Positions 10,071-20,879 are shown, counted from the first letter of the stretch. The stretch: 40,388 nucleotides of DNA from Nemertoderma westbladi (GCA_032718475.1 JAUCBJ010000010.1:1-40388); one strand, 5' to 3'. The notes: a model not told the origin generated them from the letters alone. Program-made: numbers and translations.

Positions 10071-10535
10071 AATTCATTTTTTCCGCTCCATTTGCTATAT
10101 AGTTGGATCATCTTTAGTCCTGTTTAATTACTTATAAATTATACAATCTATGGATGTTAAACACATATACAATATTTAAAATATATTCAGTAATATTCAT
10201 GCACAATTCTAAAAAGTTTCAACAAAATCATTGATATGTATCGCTTTGATATACAGTAGGCGGTGGCTAACCGGGAAGGTCCATTACAGTACGTTAGCCA
10301 TCGCTTACTAATTGTGGACTACAAACAGTGACTGATATATTAGCCAATTAGAGTATTAACATAGCAACCTCCCTCCCTTTGGACTAGGTAAACGCGATTG
10401 AGCCAATGGGAACACAATATTCCAGCACCTGTCCAGGTCCACTGTTTGTAGGTAGCTACAATTTGCGGATTACACGATAGAAAGCAGGAAAGCGATAATT
10501 CAAATTTACCTTACTGATTTTATTGGTTTGATTGG

Positions 10536-11519
10536 TAGTCCGCAGTCTACTGCCCGCTGTTTGTATGCACCCAAGGACTACTATCTGACTATCATACAGT
10601 ATAGTAGTTCTATGGACCCCATGGACTTCATGCCTATGTCTGTATGTACAATGTACGCGTAACTCAGTACTGCAGTTAACCGGTACTTATTCATGGGTTC
10701 ATCTTCATACTTCCAACTTCGGTCTGTCAGTACTTACAAGTCAGCAAGTTACAATGAGCTGTAGTGGCGACAGCGAAGCGAACTGCGGCGATACCAGGAC
10801 CGGTCACATACAGGTGCTTATCGTGGCTTTTCCAGTTAACATTATTCCATTTTGTATAAAACAAGTGATGTGGTTGGAGAAACCTGCTAGGGGCTGCTAC
10901 TAAGCTGTAAGCAGCAACCAATCACGTTAATCCCGTTTAACACAGAGTCAATGAGAATGGAATATTGCTAACTTCAAAAAGTTCAGGTTAGGCCTACCAT
11001 TATTCCAAAGTAATCAGATATTACAGTATAAACAGCTAGTGTTTGTCAGTTAGTAATCGAGTAAGCCATATACACCCCCATATAATATTATATAGGCCCT
11101 AGTACAATACCAGGCACCAGGCATAATAAATGCAAGAAAAATAAAAAATACCGTAGTATAAATGGATTAGTTTAATCACAATAGGCCTAATGTAGGCCTA
11201 CCTGCCTACTGTAAATGAAATATTTATAGTTAAGTCTGGTTTAGTACTGTAGTAATAAACATACTGTATATACTTCAGGTTTGTGTCTGTGTGTTGTGTT
11301 TTAAAAACGGTCCTACGAATTAGGCCTACCCCAAACCAAAATACCCCGAAATACTTGTTTTTCACTCTCGTTTATTGTTTTGGTTAGAAAAACTTGCCAC
11401 TGTAGTAACCTGCTCCTTTCCCTCGCCGTTTCTAAACATTGTCAGTCGGTGAGAAGTCAAAAATTGGACTTCAAGTCCAATTTTGGACTCCAAAGTCACT
11501 ACACCATACAGTCATACAA
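10536..11519. other. intergenic sequence, no gene seen
   Basis: AT-rich with many GGCCTA motifs and no coding frame. It holds a 60-bp stretch at 11368-11427 that recurs at about 13524-13578, and a perfect 25-bp palindrome (AAAATTGGACTT-C-AAGTCCAATTTT) at 11460-11484, just before the fold-back element. Confidence 0.5.
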
Positions 11520-12644
11520 TATGGCATACTTTTAGTATTTTTATTCGACATTTTAATTCCCCTTGATATTCTTCTGAATTTAGTCGCGAGATAAATGATT
11601 AAACTCGCGAGAAAATTATCAAACTCGGGAGAAAATTATTAAACTCGCGAGAAAATCATTAAACTCGCGAGAAAAATGATTAAATTCGCGAGACAATTAT
11701 AAATCTCGCGAGATAAATGATTAAACTCGCGAAAAAATAATTAATTTCGCGAGATGAATGATTAAATTCGCGAGAAAATAATTAATCTCACGAGATAAAT
11801 GATTAAACTCGCGAGAGAAAATAATTAAACTCGCGAGAAAATAATTAATCTCGCGAGATAAAAGATTAAACTCGCGAGATAAATGATTAAACTCGCGAGA
11901 AAATAATTAATATCGCGAGATAAATTATTAAACTCGCGAGATAAATTATTAAACTCGCGAGAAATTAATTAATCTCGCGAGATAAATTATTAAACTCGCG
12001 AGAAATTAATTAATCTCGCGAGATAAATGATTAAACTCGCGAGAAATTAATTAATCTCGCGAGATAAATGATTAGACTCGCGAGAAAATAATTAATCTCG
12101 CGAGATAAATGATTAAACTCGCGAGAAAATAATTAAACTCGCGAGAAAATAATTAATCTCGCGAGATAAAAGATTAAACTCGCGAGATAAATGATTAAAC
12201 TCGCGAGAAAAATGATTAAATTCGCGAGAAAATAACAAACATGCTACGTATTAACGTATACATTTAAACAAACATGCTTCCCTAAACTCGACACGACGCC
12301 CCTTAATACAGACAGGAGGCAGAGGTTACGGTATGCTGAAATGAATGATATAGAAAGAAGGCCTATTTAATACCTATTATATATATCCCTATTGCACCTA
12401 TAAGGGTATTTCCTCTGCTGCTATTGGATGGCCGTTTCCTACTGTCCCAATTAACAGCCAATCGCGATTTTTTTCGCGAGATGTGTATTTTTCTCGCGAG
12501 TTTAATCATTTATCTCGCGAGATTAATTATTTTCTCGCGAGTTTGATAATTTTCTCGCGAGTTTAATCATTTATCTCGCGACTAAATTCAGAAGAATATC
12601 AAGGGGAATTAAAATGTCGAATAAAAATATAAAAGTATGCCATA
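11520..12644. mobile_element. fold-back element with internal CTCGCGAG array
   Basis: The ends are inverted repeats of about 100 bp. The left end starts TATGGCATACTTTTAGTATT and the right end finishes TATAAAAGTATGCCATA; both arms include the shared TTCCCCTTGATATTCTTCTG block (one in reverse complement). ATACAA occurs immediately outside both ends (11514-11519 and 12645-12650) and is probably the target duplication. Between the arms are a long box array in one orientation, about 230 bp of unique sequence, and six boxes in the right arm. No transposase is encoded, so this is a nonautonomous element. Confidence 0.85.
11583..12236. repeat. array of 32 CTCGCGAG-type boxes at about 20.5-bp spacing
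   Basis: I count 32 boxes of the form (T/C)TCGCGAG, a few with one mismatch, separated by AT-only spacers such as AAAATAATTAAT and ATAAATGATTAAA. Each core is itself an 8-bp palindrome and the spacing averages near 20.5 bp. Six more boxes lie in the right arm at about 12474-12582. The 41-bp double unit alternates two spacer types, as expected from unequal exchange of a dimer. Confidence 0.9.
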
Positions 12645-13043
12645 ATACAAAGCCACCATACTGCACTGTACGGTATATCGGTATTTATATCAAAACTGCA
12701 TCCCGTATCAGTTCAGTCAGTCAGTACATACATATTACATAATTACAATGCAACATTATTTTAATGATCAAATTAATTATTATAAGTATTACAAGCAGAG
12801 ATCGCATACATACAGTCAGACATCAGTACTTTAGTTACTTTTTGTGGTAGTGGTAGCCTTTCTTTACTGCCTTGGCGGTGTATACCGCGGTAGCGGTAGT
12901 TGAGTTATAGCTGGATAGTTCATTCATACCCATACCTGTGGTATTTTCGTATGGCAAAAATAAGACTAACGGTACTGTAAACTGTAACCTATTATGTTAT
13001 TGAGTTAATGTTTATTGACTAATTGTTTTGATTAGGGTAGGTT
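12645..13043. other. intergenic sequence, no gene seen
   Basis: Repetitive CAGTCAGTCAGTACATAC-like sequence and a GGTAGTGGTAGC stretch. No feature that I can support. Confidence 0.4.
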
Positions 13044-13388
13044 CACTGTGTCAAGTACAATGCACACATCTCCAACCAGACACTATATAACATTGGAGTT
13101 GGAGGTGTCTCATTGGTTCGGTTCCCCCAATCTTTACACTAGAACAAAGCCGCCTCCGCTTTGCAGGACATTGCTTTCGCCGTGAGGACCAGCCAGTGCA
13201 CCTCATGGAGTGAATAAGCATGGTGGGCAGGCTGTCCACCATGACTTTCTTGAGACGCATCTTTCTTACTGTCTTAAAGGACACTGGCCTTGAAGATGCG
13301 GATGATCTAGCAAATGTCATGGGTGATAAGGATGTAAGGGAGTTGTGGAGGCGCAATTTTGTCAACAAGCCGACACAGCATTCTTAAT
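13044..13388 (+). mobile_element. 5'-truncated, diverged LINE 3' fragment
   Basis: Reverse-complement match to the 3' part of the LINE in the Amt intron, from CATTGTGTCAAGTACAATGC-like sequence to the CAGCATTCTTAA stop region. It carries several substitutions, a small deletion around 13198 and a small insertion (GGATGTAA, near 13330). The terminal hairpin and CTAGTA tail are missing. It is the oldest or most distant of the four family members here, and it encodes nothing intact. Confidence 0.85.
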
Positions 13389-13748
13389 AGGGCCTATATA
13401 TTTCCGATTTCCGATTGTAGTTAGTCTGTTAGTAGTTGGTTAGAAAAGCCCACTTCTGTATGTGTATAAGCACATGCCCTATGTGGTGATAGGGCTCCTT
13501 CAATTGGTAAAGTCAAAAGTGGCCGTTTATTGTTTTAGTTAGAAAAGCCTGCCTCTGTAACCTGTTCCTTTCCCTCAATTGGTTTATGACGTGTGTTACT
13601 TCTGTACTTATTATGTGGAGACCCCAACACGTTAATCAGTTAATCCCCTTTCATTATCCAGCCGTTTTATAATACCCTTCTTCTTGTATGGAAAAATTAG
13701 AAGATATGGTGGTAGCATCAACTTGTAGTATTTCTTTCTGATAGGGCT
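13389..13748. other. intergenic sequence left of the LTR element
   Basis: No gene. A segment at about 13524-13578 (CGTTTATTGTTTTAGTTAGA onward) repeats the segment at 11368-11427. GATAGGGCTCC occurs twice (about 13487 and 13740), the second time just before the LTR. Confidence 0.4.
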
Positions 13749-13753
13749 CCCAT
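13749..13753 (+). repeat. target-site duplication CCCAT (left)
   Basis: CCCAT directly precedes the 5' LTR and recurs directly after the 3' LTR at 30848-30852. A 5-bp duplication is usual for BEL/Pao integrations. Confidence 0.9.
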
Positions 13754-14951
13754 TGTAAAAGCTTTTGTGGGATAACTGATACGTTTGCCTTTGCTGGCCA
13801 GTTCCCCCCCGGTCGCTAGAATACTCTCAAAGGGATTTATAACTAAAATAGTGCAAGCTACCAGCTTATTGGCTGATGTGCTGTGTGGAGATATCTGGGC
13901 TCAGTTTAATCGGCCAACCAGCGTAGGGAGGTTGCCTAAGCCTTGCTGTCCGTGTCGGCCAATAGAATTTGCGTGGGCGTTGATTTCGACCTATCCCAGC
14001 GCTACTGAACTGAATTTCCTATCTCTATGCTCATCCTCTGTGTTGAACGGGGCTTCGTGGAATAAGGGTAGTTGGTATCCTCGTATAGTTATTCTAGTCA
14101 TATGATTCTTCATATGATTCGGTTGTTATGTTCCCATTTTTCGCCATAACACCGGCTTTTGGGAAGAACTCCAGTAAAACTGCTTAAATTATCGAAAGTA
14201 TAAATGTTACCCTGGCGGTATTAACTTACCTAAATCACTTAATTTAACTGCACTAATCATATTGTTTGTACTGTTATTTACCGTCAGTTATTAATTGTAT
14301 CTATTTGTTGATGAATTATTGTTCTTTGGAGAATACGGATAAATCACCCAAATTTCCCAATTTTCTTGATACACTACAGGTTAGAGAGACAGGCTATACA
14401 TAACAATTGCGATTTATATTAATGTGGTGTGTATTGAATCTAATGTTATTTAGCAGACCCTACATGAGTCAATTGCTGCTCTCTTTATGTGTGATCAAAT
14501 ATACTGACGGTCGGCAGAATAGTGTGCATGATTGTGATTGGTAACAAAGTATTTCCTAAAGAGTACGCCTTATACTTTAATCATAAGCGGTATCGTTGCG
14601 TTTAGTATAAGTCCTAGTTCTGTTTAAATAGATAGAGCGCCACGTCCTAAAGGAACTGTTAATATTTCCTGAAAGCCAATAATATCTGTCAGAGATTAAT
14701 TATTAACGATCTATCGAATAATACAGTAAGTTTACACTGCAACCTTACACTGCAATAATATTAATTTAAGCATCCGAATTCAGCCTCCCGGGTGTAGATC
14801 CATCGGGTGAATGATCGCGCATGGGCTGACTTCGGCTAATATTTTGTGTATTAGCATAAAATATGGTCGTATGCTAAAGGTGTTTTAATTAACTAAAAGA
14901 CATATAAATTTTGGCAGGTTAAACTGCTAAAGGTCTTCAAAAGCGGGAACA
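13754..14951 (+). repeat. 5' LTR of the BEL/Pao element
   Basis: 1198 bp, from TGTAAAAGCTTTTGTGGG to AAAAGCGGGAACA. It matches the 3' LTR with three substitutions that I can find (near 14390, near 14669 and at 14947). A TATAAAT at 14199-14205 is a possible core promoter; this is a weak inference. A 106-codon open frame inside (13785-14105) is identical in both LTRs but has no recognisable domain, and I do not call it a gene. Confidence 0.95.
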
Positions 14952-16835
14952 GTAACATTTATAGATCTTATTGCAGTAGGCAATAAGGTTGCAAAATACC
15001 GTAGTAACCGGTATTTCTGTAGGTCTGTAGGCCCAACTGTCCTAACCGGTACTGCTGTATAAGTACATTAGTATTATTCGATTTTGATTATTGTATACCG
15101 GTAGGTCTCGATATTAAATCGGGGACGCCTGGTTTTTATTGGGATTTTACTTAGGTCTATTTCTGTCAGTTTTATTTACTAGTAGGCTAATATTGAGCAG
15201 AAGGCGTGTGACCCTGCTCAGATTGTTCAGATAATTGTAGGCTGAGCTGCTGTCTGACTGTGTTGAGTTTGGAGAGATTACGGCGTGTGTAGAGTTTGTC
15301 TGATAAAGTGCCGTTAGTAAGTTGGGGCAGCCATATGCGGTAAGGTCAATCCCCTCTTAAAGAATAAGTCGTACTACCGTGTTAGAACGCATACTAACTA
15401 ACAGTTTCAGAATCTGCACATACTGTAGTTTGTTTAGGCTTGATAGTAGTCTGCCAGCGTTTGGTTTGTATTTTGTTTGAGTATTCTGTACGGGTAGCGT
15501 AATATTTATTATTCAGAGTTTATGCGATTATTCGCAACATTCATGTCCCCAAGTTTATCCCTACAGTAATTGTGTTTGTTATACATACCGTTATAGTTAA
15601 ATTAACCCCGGTACTACACGGGCTGCTTGGCGTAGGACAAGACTGGTGACTTTGTGCTCTGGTCACTCCAGCAGATGCCGTGGTTCTTTTAACTGTTCAA
15701 GTATATTTAACTACTGATTATTTGTTATACCGGTACTTGTACCTAATTTAGGGTTTAGTGTACAGTGCTTTCCGAAGTAATTAGTGTAGGCAGTATATTT
15801 GTGTTGTAAAGTGGTTGATAGGCACATTCGTTAGCTCTATTAGCTTCTGGGTAGGAACAATCCGTGATACATAACGTAGTACCTATAGCGATACGGTTAT
15901 AGGTCGTCAGGCGGTGGTATTTTCCTATCTGGACAGTACAATATATTTACTACTACTTATTATTTCAAATACCGTAGTACCCTGTCCGTTGTAATAACCA
16001 GAATTCTAACCCTTTGTTAGGCTGGTTTGTAGACTTCCTGTAAAATTACCCTAAAAATTTCGTACGTAATATTTTGTTGTGTTTAATTAGAGAATTAATC
16101 TCACCAGTATAGTAAGTAATTTGTAGTATTAAGTAACTTAGGTAAATTAGAATTATCAGTTTTAGTGTCAAATAAATAGCACTTCACTGAGAGCGCACAG
16201 CTTCTGTGTGGTGACTCCCCCAGAAATAATAACATTTATTTCAAATATTGACAAAAAACCCATTTAAACGGGTATATAAATATTATAAATCAAATCAAAC
16301 GATTTATAAATAGTAGGCCTGCCATACAACAACTAGGTCTCACTATCAGTTGGACTACTGCTTAAATAACGGTAATAAAGTAAGTTAAAGTAACTAAGTA
16401 ACCCTAAAATATTCAGGAATTCAATTATTCTAAAAATAATTGACATACCGGTACTTACCATAGGCTTAGTATATTTATTTCTATAAATTTGAGCTGAAAT
16501 CATACCGGTACTCTGTAATTAATTCTAGTTCATAATTATACTTATATATACTACAGTACTATACGTGTAAACTGTATACCGGTATTCACGATAGGCCTAT
16601 TATATATTTATATATATTTGTGCTAAAATTATATACCGGTACTCTGTGACAAATCTAGTCTGTAATAATACTTATATATATTATAAGCATACCGGTATTC
16701 TAATATATTGTATATATATCACGTTACACTGAGTAACGGTACCGGTAATAAATCGCTAGGTTTGTGGTCATACTGAATTACCAGACTTGCTTTAACTGAA
16801 ACTATAGTAGTAGACATTCAACTGTATAACTAAAC
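14952..16835 (+). other. 5' leader of the BEL/Pao element
   Basis: 1.9 kb between the LTR and the Gag start without a long reading frame. The sequence just after the LTR (GTAACATTTATAGATCTTAT) should be the primer-binding site but does not start with the common TGG, and I could not match it to a tRNA. The last 400 bp contain a diverged tandem repeat (16445-16720). A leader this long is unusual and may hold packaging signals or a splice donor. Confidence 0.6.
16445..16720 (+). repeat. diverged tandem repeat, period about 131 bp
   Basis: ATACCGGTA occurs at 16445 and 16576, and ATACCGGTACTCTGT at 16502 and 16633, each pair 131 bp apart, with similar TATATTTATTT and AATTATACTTATATATA-like sequence between them. 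A third, shorter copy starts at 16689. The array lies just upstream of the Gag start. Confidence 0.65.
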
Positions 16836-19460
16836 ATGTCTGACACTCAGCAAAACCTGTCAGACAGTCTGATCGATACAACTATCTGTGATTCAGATAG
16901 GAGTGTGGAGCGAATAAGAAAGGAGTTCGGCTCACCTCCTACTGCAAAAAAGGTCATCCCTCCAGTAGTATCAGAACCTAGGCTAGTCCACCATAGGTCC
17001 ATCATAGGCACTCGGGCACAGGTAAAACGGAACCAAGAGGCAGTTGTCCCATTGCAGCAACATCTTGGTCAAGAACCTACTTCCCAGCGACCCGATAGCT
17101 CCAGCAGTTCGGATACTGTAGAGCTGACCCCCGAACATGGAGTGCAGATGGCTGATACAGTCTACTCGGACCCCCTTCTTACTCTTCCTGCTGCAGTGCT
17201 AACTACTATCTTCATTGCGGTGGAGGAACATCAAGCCGACTGGGCGAAGAATAAGCGAGCGACCCAAGATAATTACGCGGGATACGCCAGGGAAGAATTG
17301 ATATCTATTGTTGAATCACAATGGAACTTTCCCGGACTCGGACTTCCGTTGGATCTGTCCGAGGCTACTTGGGAAGATATACACAGGATGGGAGTGGCTA
17401 AAGATACAATGGATCCAGCTGTTTGGAAGAGGTCGGCAGCAGGATATGTGCAGGGATTCTTCGGCTCCTTGGATCGATTGGAAGAACAACTGTTTCGACA
17501 ACCTCAAGGACCTCAAGAGCAGGAAGAGCTGCTATATCAAATACGCGAAAGAACCCTACGCATACGACTAATCCTCTCAGCCTTTGAGGAAACTTCCAAA
17601 AGAAGACAGGACACGTCGCTGCAGGTTGCTGTCAAAACTTGGTTACATCGGGTAGATCTCAAAGTACAGGAAACGGCCCAGTGGAAATCCCAGCTGGCTG
17701 AGAGATCAACCTGTGAAGAACAAACTGATGTCACCCTTTCTCAAGCGGAAAGCGAAGAGACCGCCGAGAAACCGCGAACTAGAGACGCTATCGACATTTA
17801 TTTGTCCGACTATCAGCGATTCCTAGGAGACGAAGAGTTGAGGAGACGGCTGTCTGGACTTTCCCCTAATAGTGAAGGAACCAAGCTTGTGTTGGACTCA
17901 ATCGATGCGGAAATGTTAGCTGCAAACCAAGCTGAATGTGATGAAAAACTCCGCCTCACTAGAGTCCGAGAAGAACAAGTAAAGAAAGAATGGATAGAGA
18001 AAAGAAAGGTGGCAGCAGCAGCGGCGGCAGAAGCAGAAGCCGAAAGAAAGGCGGCAGAAGCAGAAGCAGAAGCCGAAAGAAAGGCGGCAGAAGCAGAAGC
18101 AGAAAGAAAAGCAGCAGTGGCAGAAGCAGAACGTAGAGCTTCTGAGGAGATTATCCAATTAGAGTTGGAAAATCTGCAAGAGACGCAAGACAGTATAAAT
18201 AAACAGTTTACTACTAATCAAATGCAGATGATGAGAAAATCTACTCCCAAGCGCCAGGGATACACATCCTCGGAGGAAGGCGATACTACCGATCCTGAAG
18301 GCGGAGGAAATAGATCTCATCTAAGTAGGCGTAGAAAAACATCTTACCGTCGCAAATTGCCTGATTTGCCCCCAGCTGTTAGAAGACAGCTAGCTAGCAC
18401 AGACTTGAGTAGTATAGAACCTACAGCCCAAAGTATTAAGGTCCAAAGACTCTCTACAATAGTTGATGAGCCTGAGATAATTAGGCCTGTCGTTCCCAAA
18501 GTCACTTCTGTGTTAGAGACCCCTGTACTTCCAGAGCTTAACTCTAAATTCCCTTTACATAGTACTACACTGCCTGTACCCGGTGGAACAGTCAAAGAGA
18601 ATATCCCTGTCCAGATAGCAGAGAGAGAAATTAAAAATTTGTCTCCCGTCGTCCCGCGTCAGCCCGCTACTATGTTGGCGACTCCCGCTTCGGCGGTTGA
18701 GTGGGTGGAAGAGGGACGGCGGGGGATGAATCTCCTGCTAGGACAGATGCAAGAGACTGTCCACCAACTTAAGGGAACAGTGAGGGAAGGTAGAGCAGAG
18801 TTGCAAGAAGTGCAGCAAAGTATCGCGCTAGAACGCGACAAATTAGTCAATATACAAAAAGGCATACCAATACCCCCTGTAACATTGTGTCAACCTGTTA
18901 GGTCTGAAGGATTACATGCGCAAGGTGTGGAGCCTACACGCATCTATACTGCTAGTGAAGTTGAAACTCCTATAGCAAACCCTATTAAAGGTGATTATAG
19001 ACCTGTTATTAATGATATTCCCTATAGACCTGATAATGATCCGAGAAATTTATATACCGATAATTCGATATTAAATAACACGATGGCCCAAGAAAGCTTT
19101 ACGCGTCAGATGGCTAGAACAGAAGCCCGCCAAGCGGTCAAAGTGGGAGAGATCGTCAAATTCAATGGAGATGAGATGAAATGGTTACCTTTCAACGAAT
19201 ATTACAAAGATAGCATACAGAACTCTGTACTATCTAACGGAGAGAAACTTAGATTCCTCATCAAATGTTTGGAAGGACCTCCCAAGTTAATGGCGTTAAA
19301 GTTTATTGGACATCCAGAAGGATTAAGACAAGTTTGGGATACATTAAACATCAGGTATGGTAACAAGGATAACATAGCTAAGTATTTGTATGCAAAATTA
19401 GTAGCCCCCCGACACTTCCTTAGTAGTGGGATTATAGAGTTTTCCGATGAAATTCAATAG
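16836..19460 (+). CDS. BEL/Pao Gag, first part, ended by an in-frame TAG
   Basis: An 874-codon frame, ATG context AACATGT. The N-terminal half is hydrophilic. Residues about 390-440 are a charged Ala/Glu/Arg coiled-coil block made of EAEAERKAA-type repeats. A second helical stretch lies near 640-680. From about residue 770 the sequence has the DUF1759-like capsid signature of BEL/Pao Gag: VKFNGDEMKWLPFNEYY, then EKLRFLIKCLEGPPKLMAL and LRQVWDTLNIRYG. The TAG at 19458-19460 falls inside this domain; the same frame then stays open through the nucleocapsid-protease region, so the stop splits one protein. Gag would form the particle that packages element RNA. At 874 residues before the nucleocapsid it is unusually long. 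Confidence 0.9.
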   Translation: MSDTQQNLSDSLIDTTICDSDRSVERIRKEFGSPPTAKKVIPPVVSEPRLVHHRSIIGTRAQVKRNQEAVVPLQQHLGQEPTSQRPDSSSSSDTVELTPEHGVQMADTVYSDPLLTLPAAVLTTIFIAVEEHQADWAKNKRATQDNYAGYAREELISIVESQWNFPGLGLPLDLSEATWEDIHRMGVAKDTMDPAVWKRSAAGYVQGFFGSLDRLEEQLFRQPQGPQEQEELLYQIRERTLRIRLILSAFEETSKRRQDTSLQVAVKTWLHRVDLKVQETAQWKSQLAERSTCEEQTDVTLSQAESEETAEKPRTRDAIDIYLSDYQRFLGDEELRRRLSGLSPNSEGTKLVLDSIDAEMLAANQAECDEKLRLTRVREEQVKKEWIEKRKVAAAAAAEAEAERKAAEAEAEAERKAAEAEAERKAAVAEAERRASEEIIQLELENLQETQDSINKQFTTNQMQMMRKSTPKRQGYTSSEEGDTTDPEGGGNRSHLSRRRKTSYRRKLPDLPPAVRRQLASTDLSSIEPTAQSIKVQRLSTIVDEPEIIRPVVPKVTSVLETPVLPELNSKFPLHSTTLPVPGGTVKENIPVQIAEREIKNLSPVVPRQPATMLATPASAVEWVEEGRRGMNLLLGQMQETVHQLKGTVREGRAELQEVQQSIALERDKLVNIQKGIPIPPVTLCQPVRSEGLHAQGVEPTRIYTASEVETPIANPIKGDYRPVINDIPYRPDNDPRNLYTDNSILNNTMAQESFTRQMARTEARQAVKVGEIVKFNGDEMKWLPFNEYYKDSIQNSVLSNGEKLRFLIKCLEGPPKLMALKFIGHPEGLRQVWDTLNIRYGNKDNIAKYLYAKLVAPRHFLSSGIIEFSDEIQ

Positions 19461-19511
19461 ATCTGTAGACAACTGGACTGGTTAGGTAAGTCGCACGAAT
19501 ATCAGAGTTCC

Positions 19512-20879
19512 ATGGTTATTGGAGCCGTAGTCTCTACTTTACCAAAGGGTGGAGTATGTACACGCTGGGACAAGAAAGTGTTGTACATGAATGAACAACA
19601 ACGACAAAGTCCTACCATGGCTGATCTCATGTCTTTCTTAGATGGTGAGGTAAAACTACAACTCATCAAGCAGTCCAGAGAGAAAACATCGGAAAATAAG
19701 GTAAGTGAGAAACCCACTTCTAGGAGAAGAGTAACACCTGTGTGTTACACTGACGACGGCGAAAGCCAAGTTTCCCAAGAAGAAGACAGCGGGAAAGACA
19801 CAGAACGATCTTATTATATTGACAAAACCTCCAAGGACGTAAGTAAATACAAAGCTCGAACCAACAATAGGAGAGAACAGGTTACTAAGACCCCTCCCCA
19901 GTCTCCTAGCAGAATGCGCGGAAGAAAGCCCGAAGAAAGAACGAGAGTGCATCAGACTACCCAAGGTAAAGTATGTAACATAAAACCTAACTGTGCGCTG
20001 TGCGACGGGACCCACCGTTTGAGTGCGTGTGCGGAATTTCTAAAGAAATCCCTTGTAGACAGACGTACAGTTGTGTGGGACAAGCGGTTATGCTATAATT
20101 GCCTCAGACCAGGACACCAACGGCGAACCTGTTACTCCGACATAAAGTGTGAAAAGTGTGGTGCGAAACATCACATCTTGTTACATAGTGAGTTCGAACG
20201 AGACAAGCAGAGTCAGGTAAGTGAGTCCGAACTACATGTCCAATTCAGTGATGTAAACGACACTGATCAGGAGTCTGAGATGGAAGGATTCTATACTGAC
20301 GAATTCTCCGACGCCAATGAATCCTGTTATCTAATAAACACCACGGTGTATCGAGCACTTACTTACGAAAAGGACATCAACGAGGAGTTTCCCCCTACTA
20401 CTTTTACCAAACAATCATCTTGGAAAGCTCCAACTTCCAACGTAGGAATCAGAGAATTTCCTGTAGTGCAGGTAAGAGTTCACGGTCTTAACAAAAGTTA
20501 CATAGTGAACGCCCTCCTGGACTCCGGCAGCACAGGAACATTCATCGATCAAGAGCTAGCCGAAGATATCTTTGCTGGACAACCCAAGTTCCGGACTAAA
20601 TTGAATATGTCAGGAATTATGCAGGTTTGGAAATCTACCCTGACGGCAGATTACTATGTAGGTGTGTTGTCCACCCCCCAGGATAAGTTAGGAACACAAG
20701 GTGTAAGGTCAGTAAAAATGGTGGCTATAAAGAACTTCGCTACTACCCAAGCAGACCTTTACAATTGGGACGAGGATGAGAGCATCCAACATCTTAAGAT
20801 ACCTCGATTCCAGACAGATTATCCTGAATACTCACGCCGATGCAAATACTCATCGGCCAAAACGCGCACGAAGCGCTAG
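19512..20879 (+). CDS. BEL/Pao Gag end (nucleocapsid) and aspartic protease
   Basis: In the same frame as the Gag part before it, open from directly after the TAG at 19460; Met at 19512 is just the first Met. Residues about 160-235 carry the cysteine-rich nucleocapsid of BEL/Pao Gag: CALCDGTHRLSAC, then LCYNCLRPGHQRRTC and CEKCGAKHHILLH, a series of zinc-binding knuckles for RNA. The retropepsin-type protease follows at about residues 320-440 with its catalytic LLDSGSTGTF at about 335-344. The frame ends at 20879 while the continuation of the polyprotein is in the -1 frame, overlapping by 40 bases. The acidic linker between the zinc region and the protease is long. Confidence 0.9.
   Translation: MVIGAVVSTLPKGGVCTRWDKKVLYMNEQQRQSPTMADLMSFLDGEVKLQLIKQSREKTSENKVSEKPTSRRRVTPVCYTDDGESQVSQEEDSGKDTERSYYIDKTSKDVSKYKARTNNRREQVTKTPPQSPSRMRGRKPEERTRVHQTTQGKVCNIKPNCALCDGTHRLSACAEFLKKSLVDRRTVVWDKRLCYNCLRPGHQRRTCYSDIKCEKCGAKHHILLHSEFERDKQSQVSESELHVQFSDVNDTDQESEMEGFYTDEFSDANESCYLINTTVYRALTYEKDINEEFPPTTFTKQSSWKAPTSNVGIREFPVVQVRVHGLNKSYIVNALLDSGSTGTFIDQELAEDIFAGQPKFRTKLNMSGIMQVWKSTLTADYYVGVLSTPQDKLGTQGVRSVKMVAIKNFATTQADLYNWDEDESIQHLKIPRFQTDYPEYSRRCKYSSAKTRTKR

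Larger units (their letters stand above)
9404..10535. repeat. 1.1-kb imperfect palindrome with head-to-head tRNA-like cores
   Basis: The outer arms (from 9404, and up to 10535) are inverted copies of each other: CCAATCAAAGCAATAAAATC on the left and its near complement on the right, with homology continuing through the TGGAATATTGTGTTCCCATT region. Weaker inverted similarity runs inward. The inner arms (about 9885-10003 and 10009-10140) are almost perfect and meet at a loop near 10006. Each inner arm contains a tRNA-like unit: B box GGTTCGATCCC at 10049-10059 on plus and at 9951-9961 on minus, and an A-box-like TGTAGTGGTTAGCATACC on the minus copy. An anticodon-like stem CCTGA/TCGGG is present. 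The elements look like tRNA-derived repeats caught in an inverted duplication or a fold-back transposon. Confidence 0.85.

Noticed and set aside
11583-12236. CRISPR-like array
   Set aside because: Short palindromic boxes with near-constant AT spacers inside a transposon-like fold-back element of a eukaryote; spacers are not unique and no cas genes are present.
13785-14105. 106-codon frame in each LTR as a gene
   Set aside because: Identity between the copies follows from LTR duplication during replication. No domain or start context supports coding.
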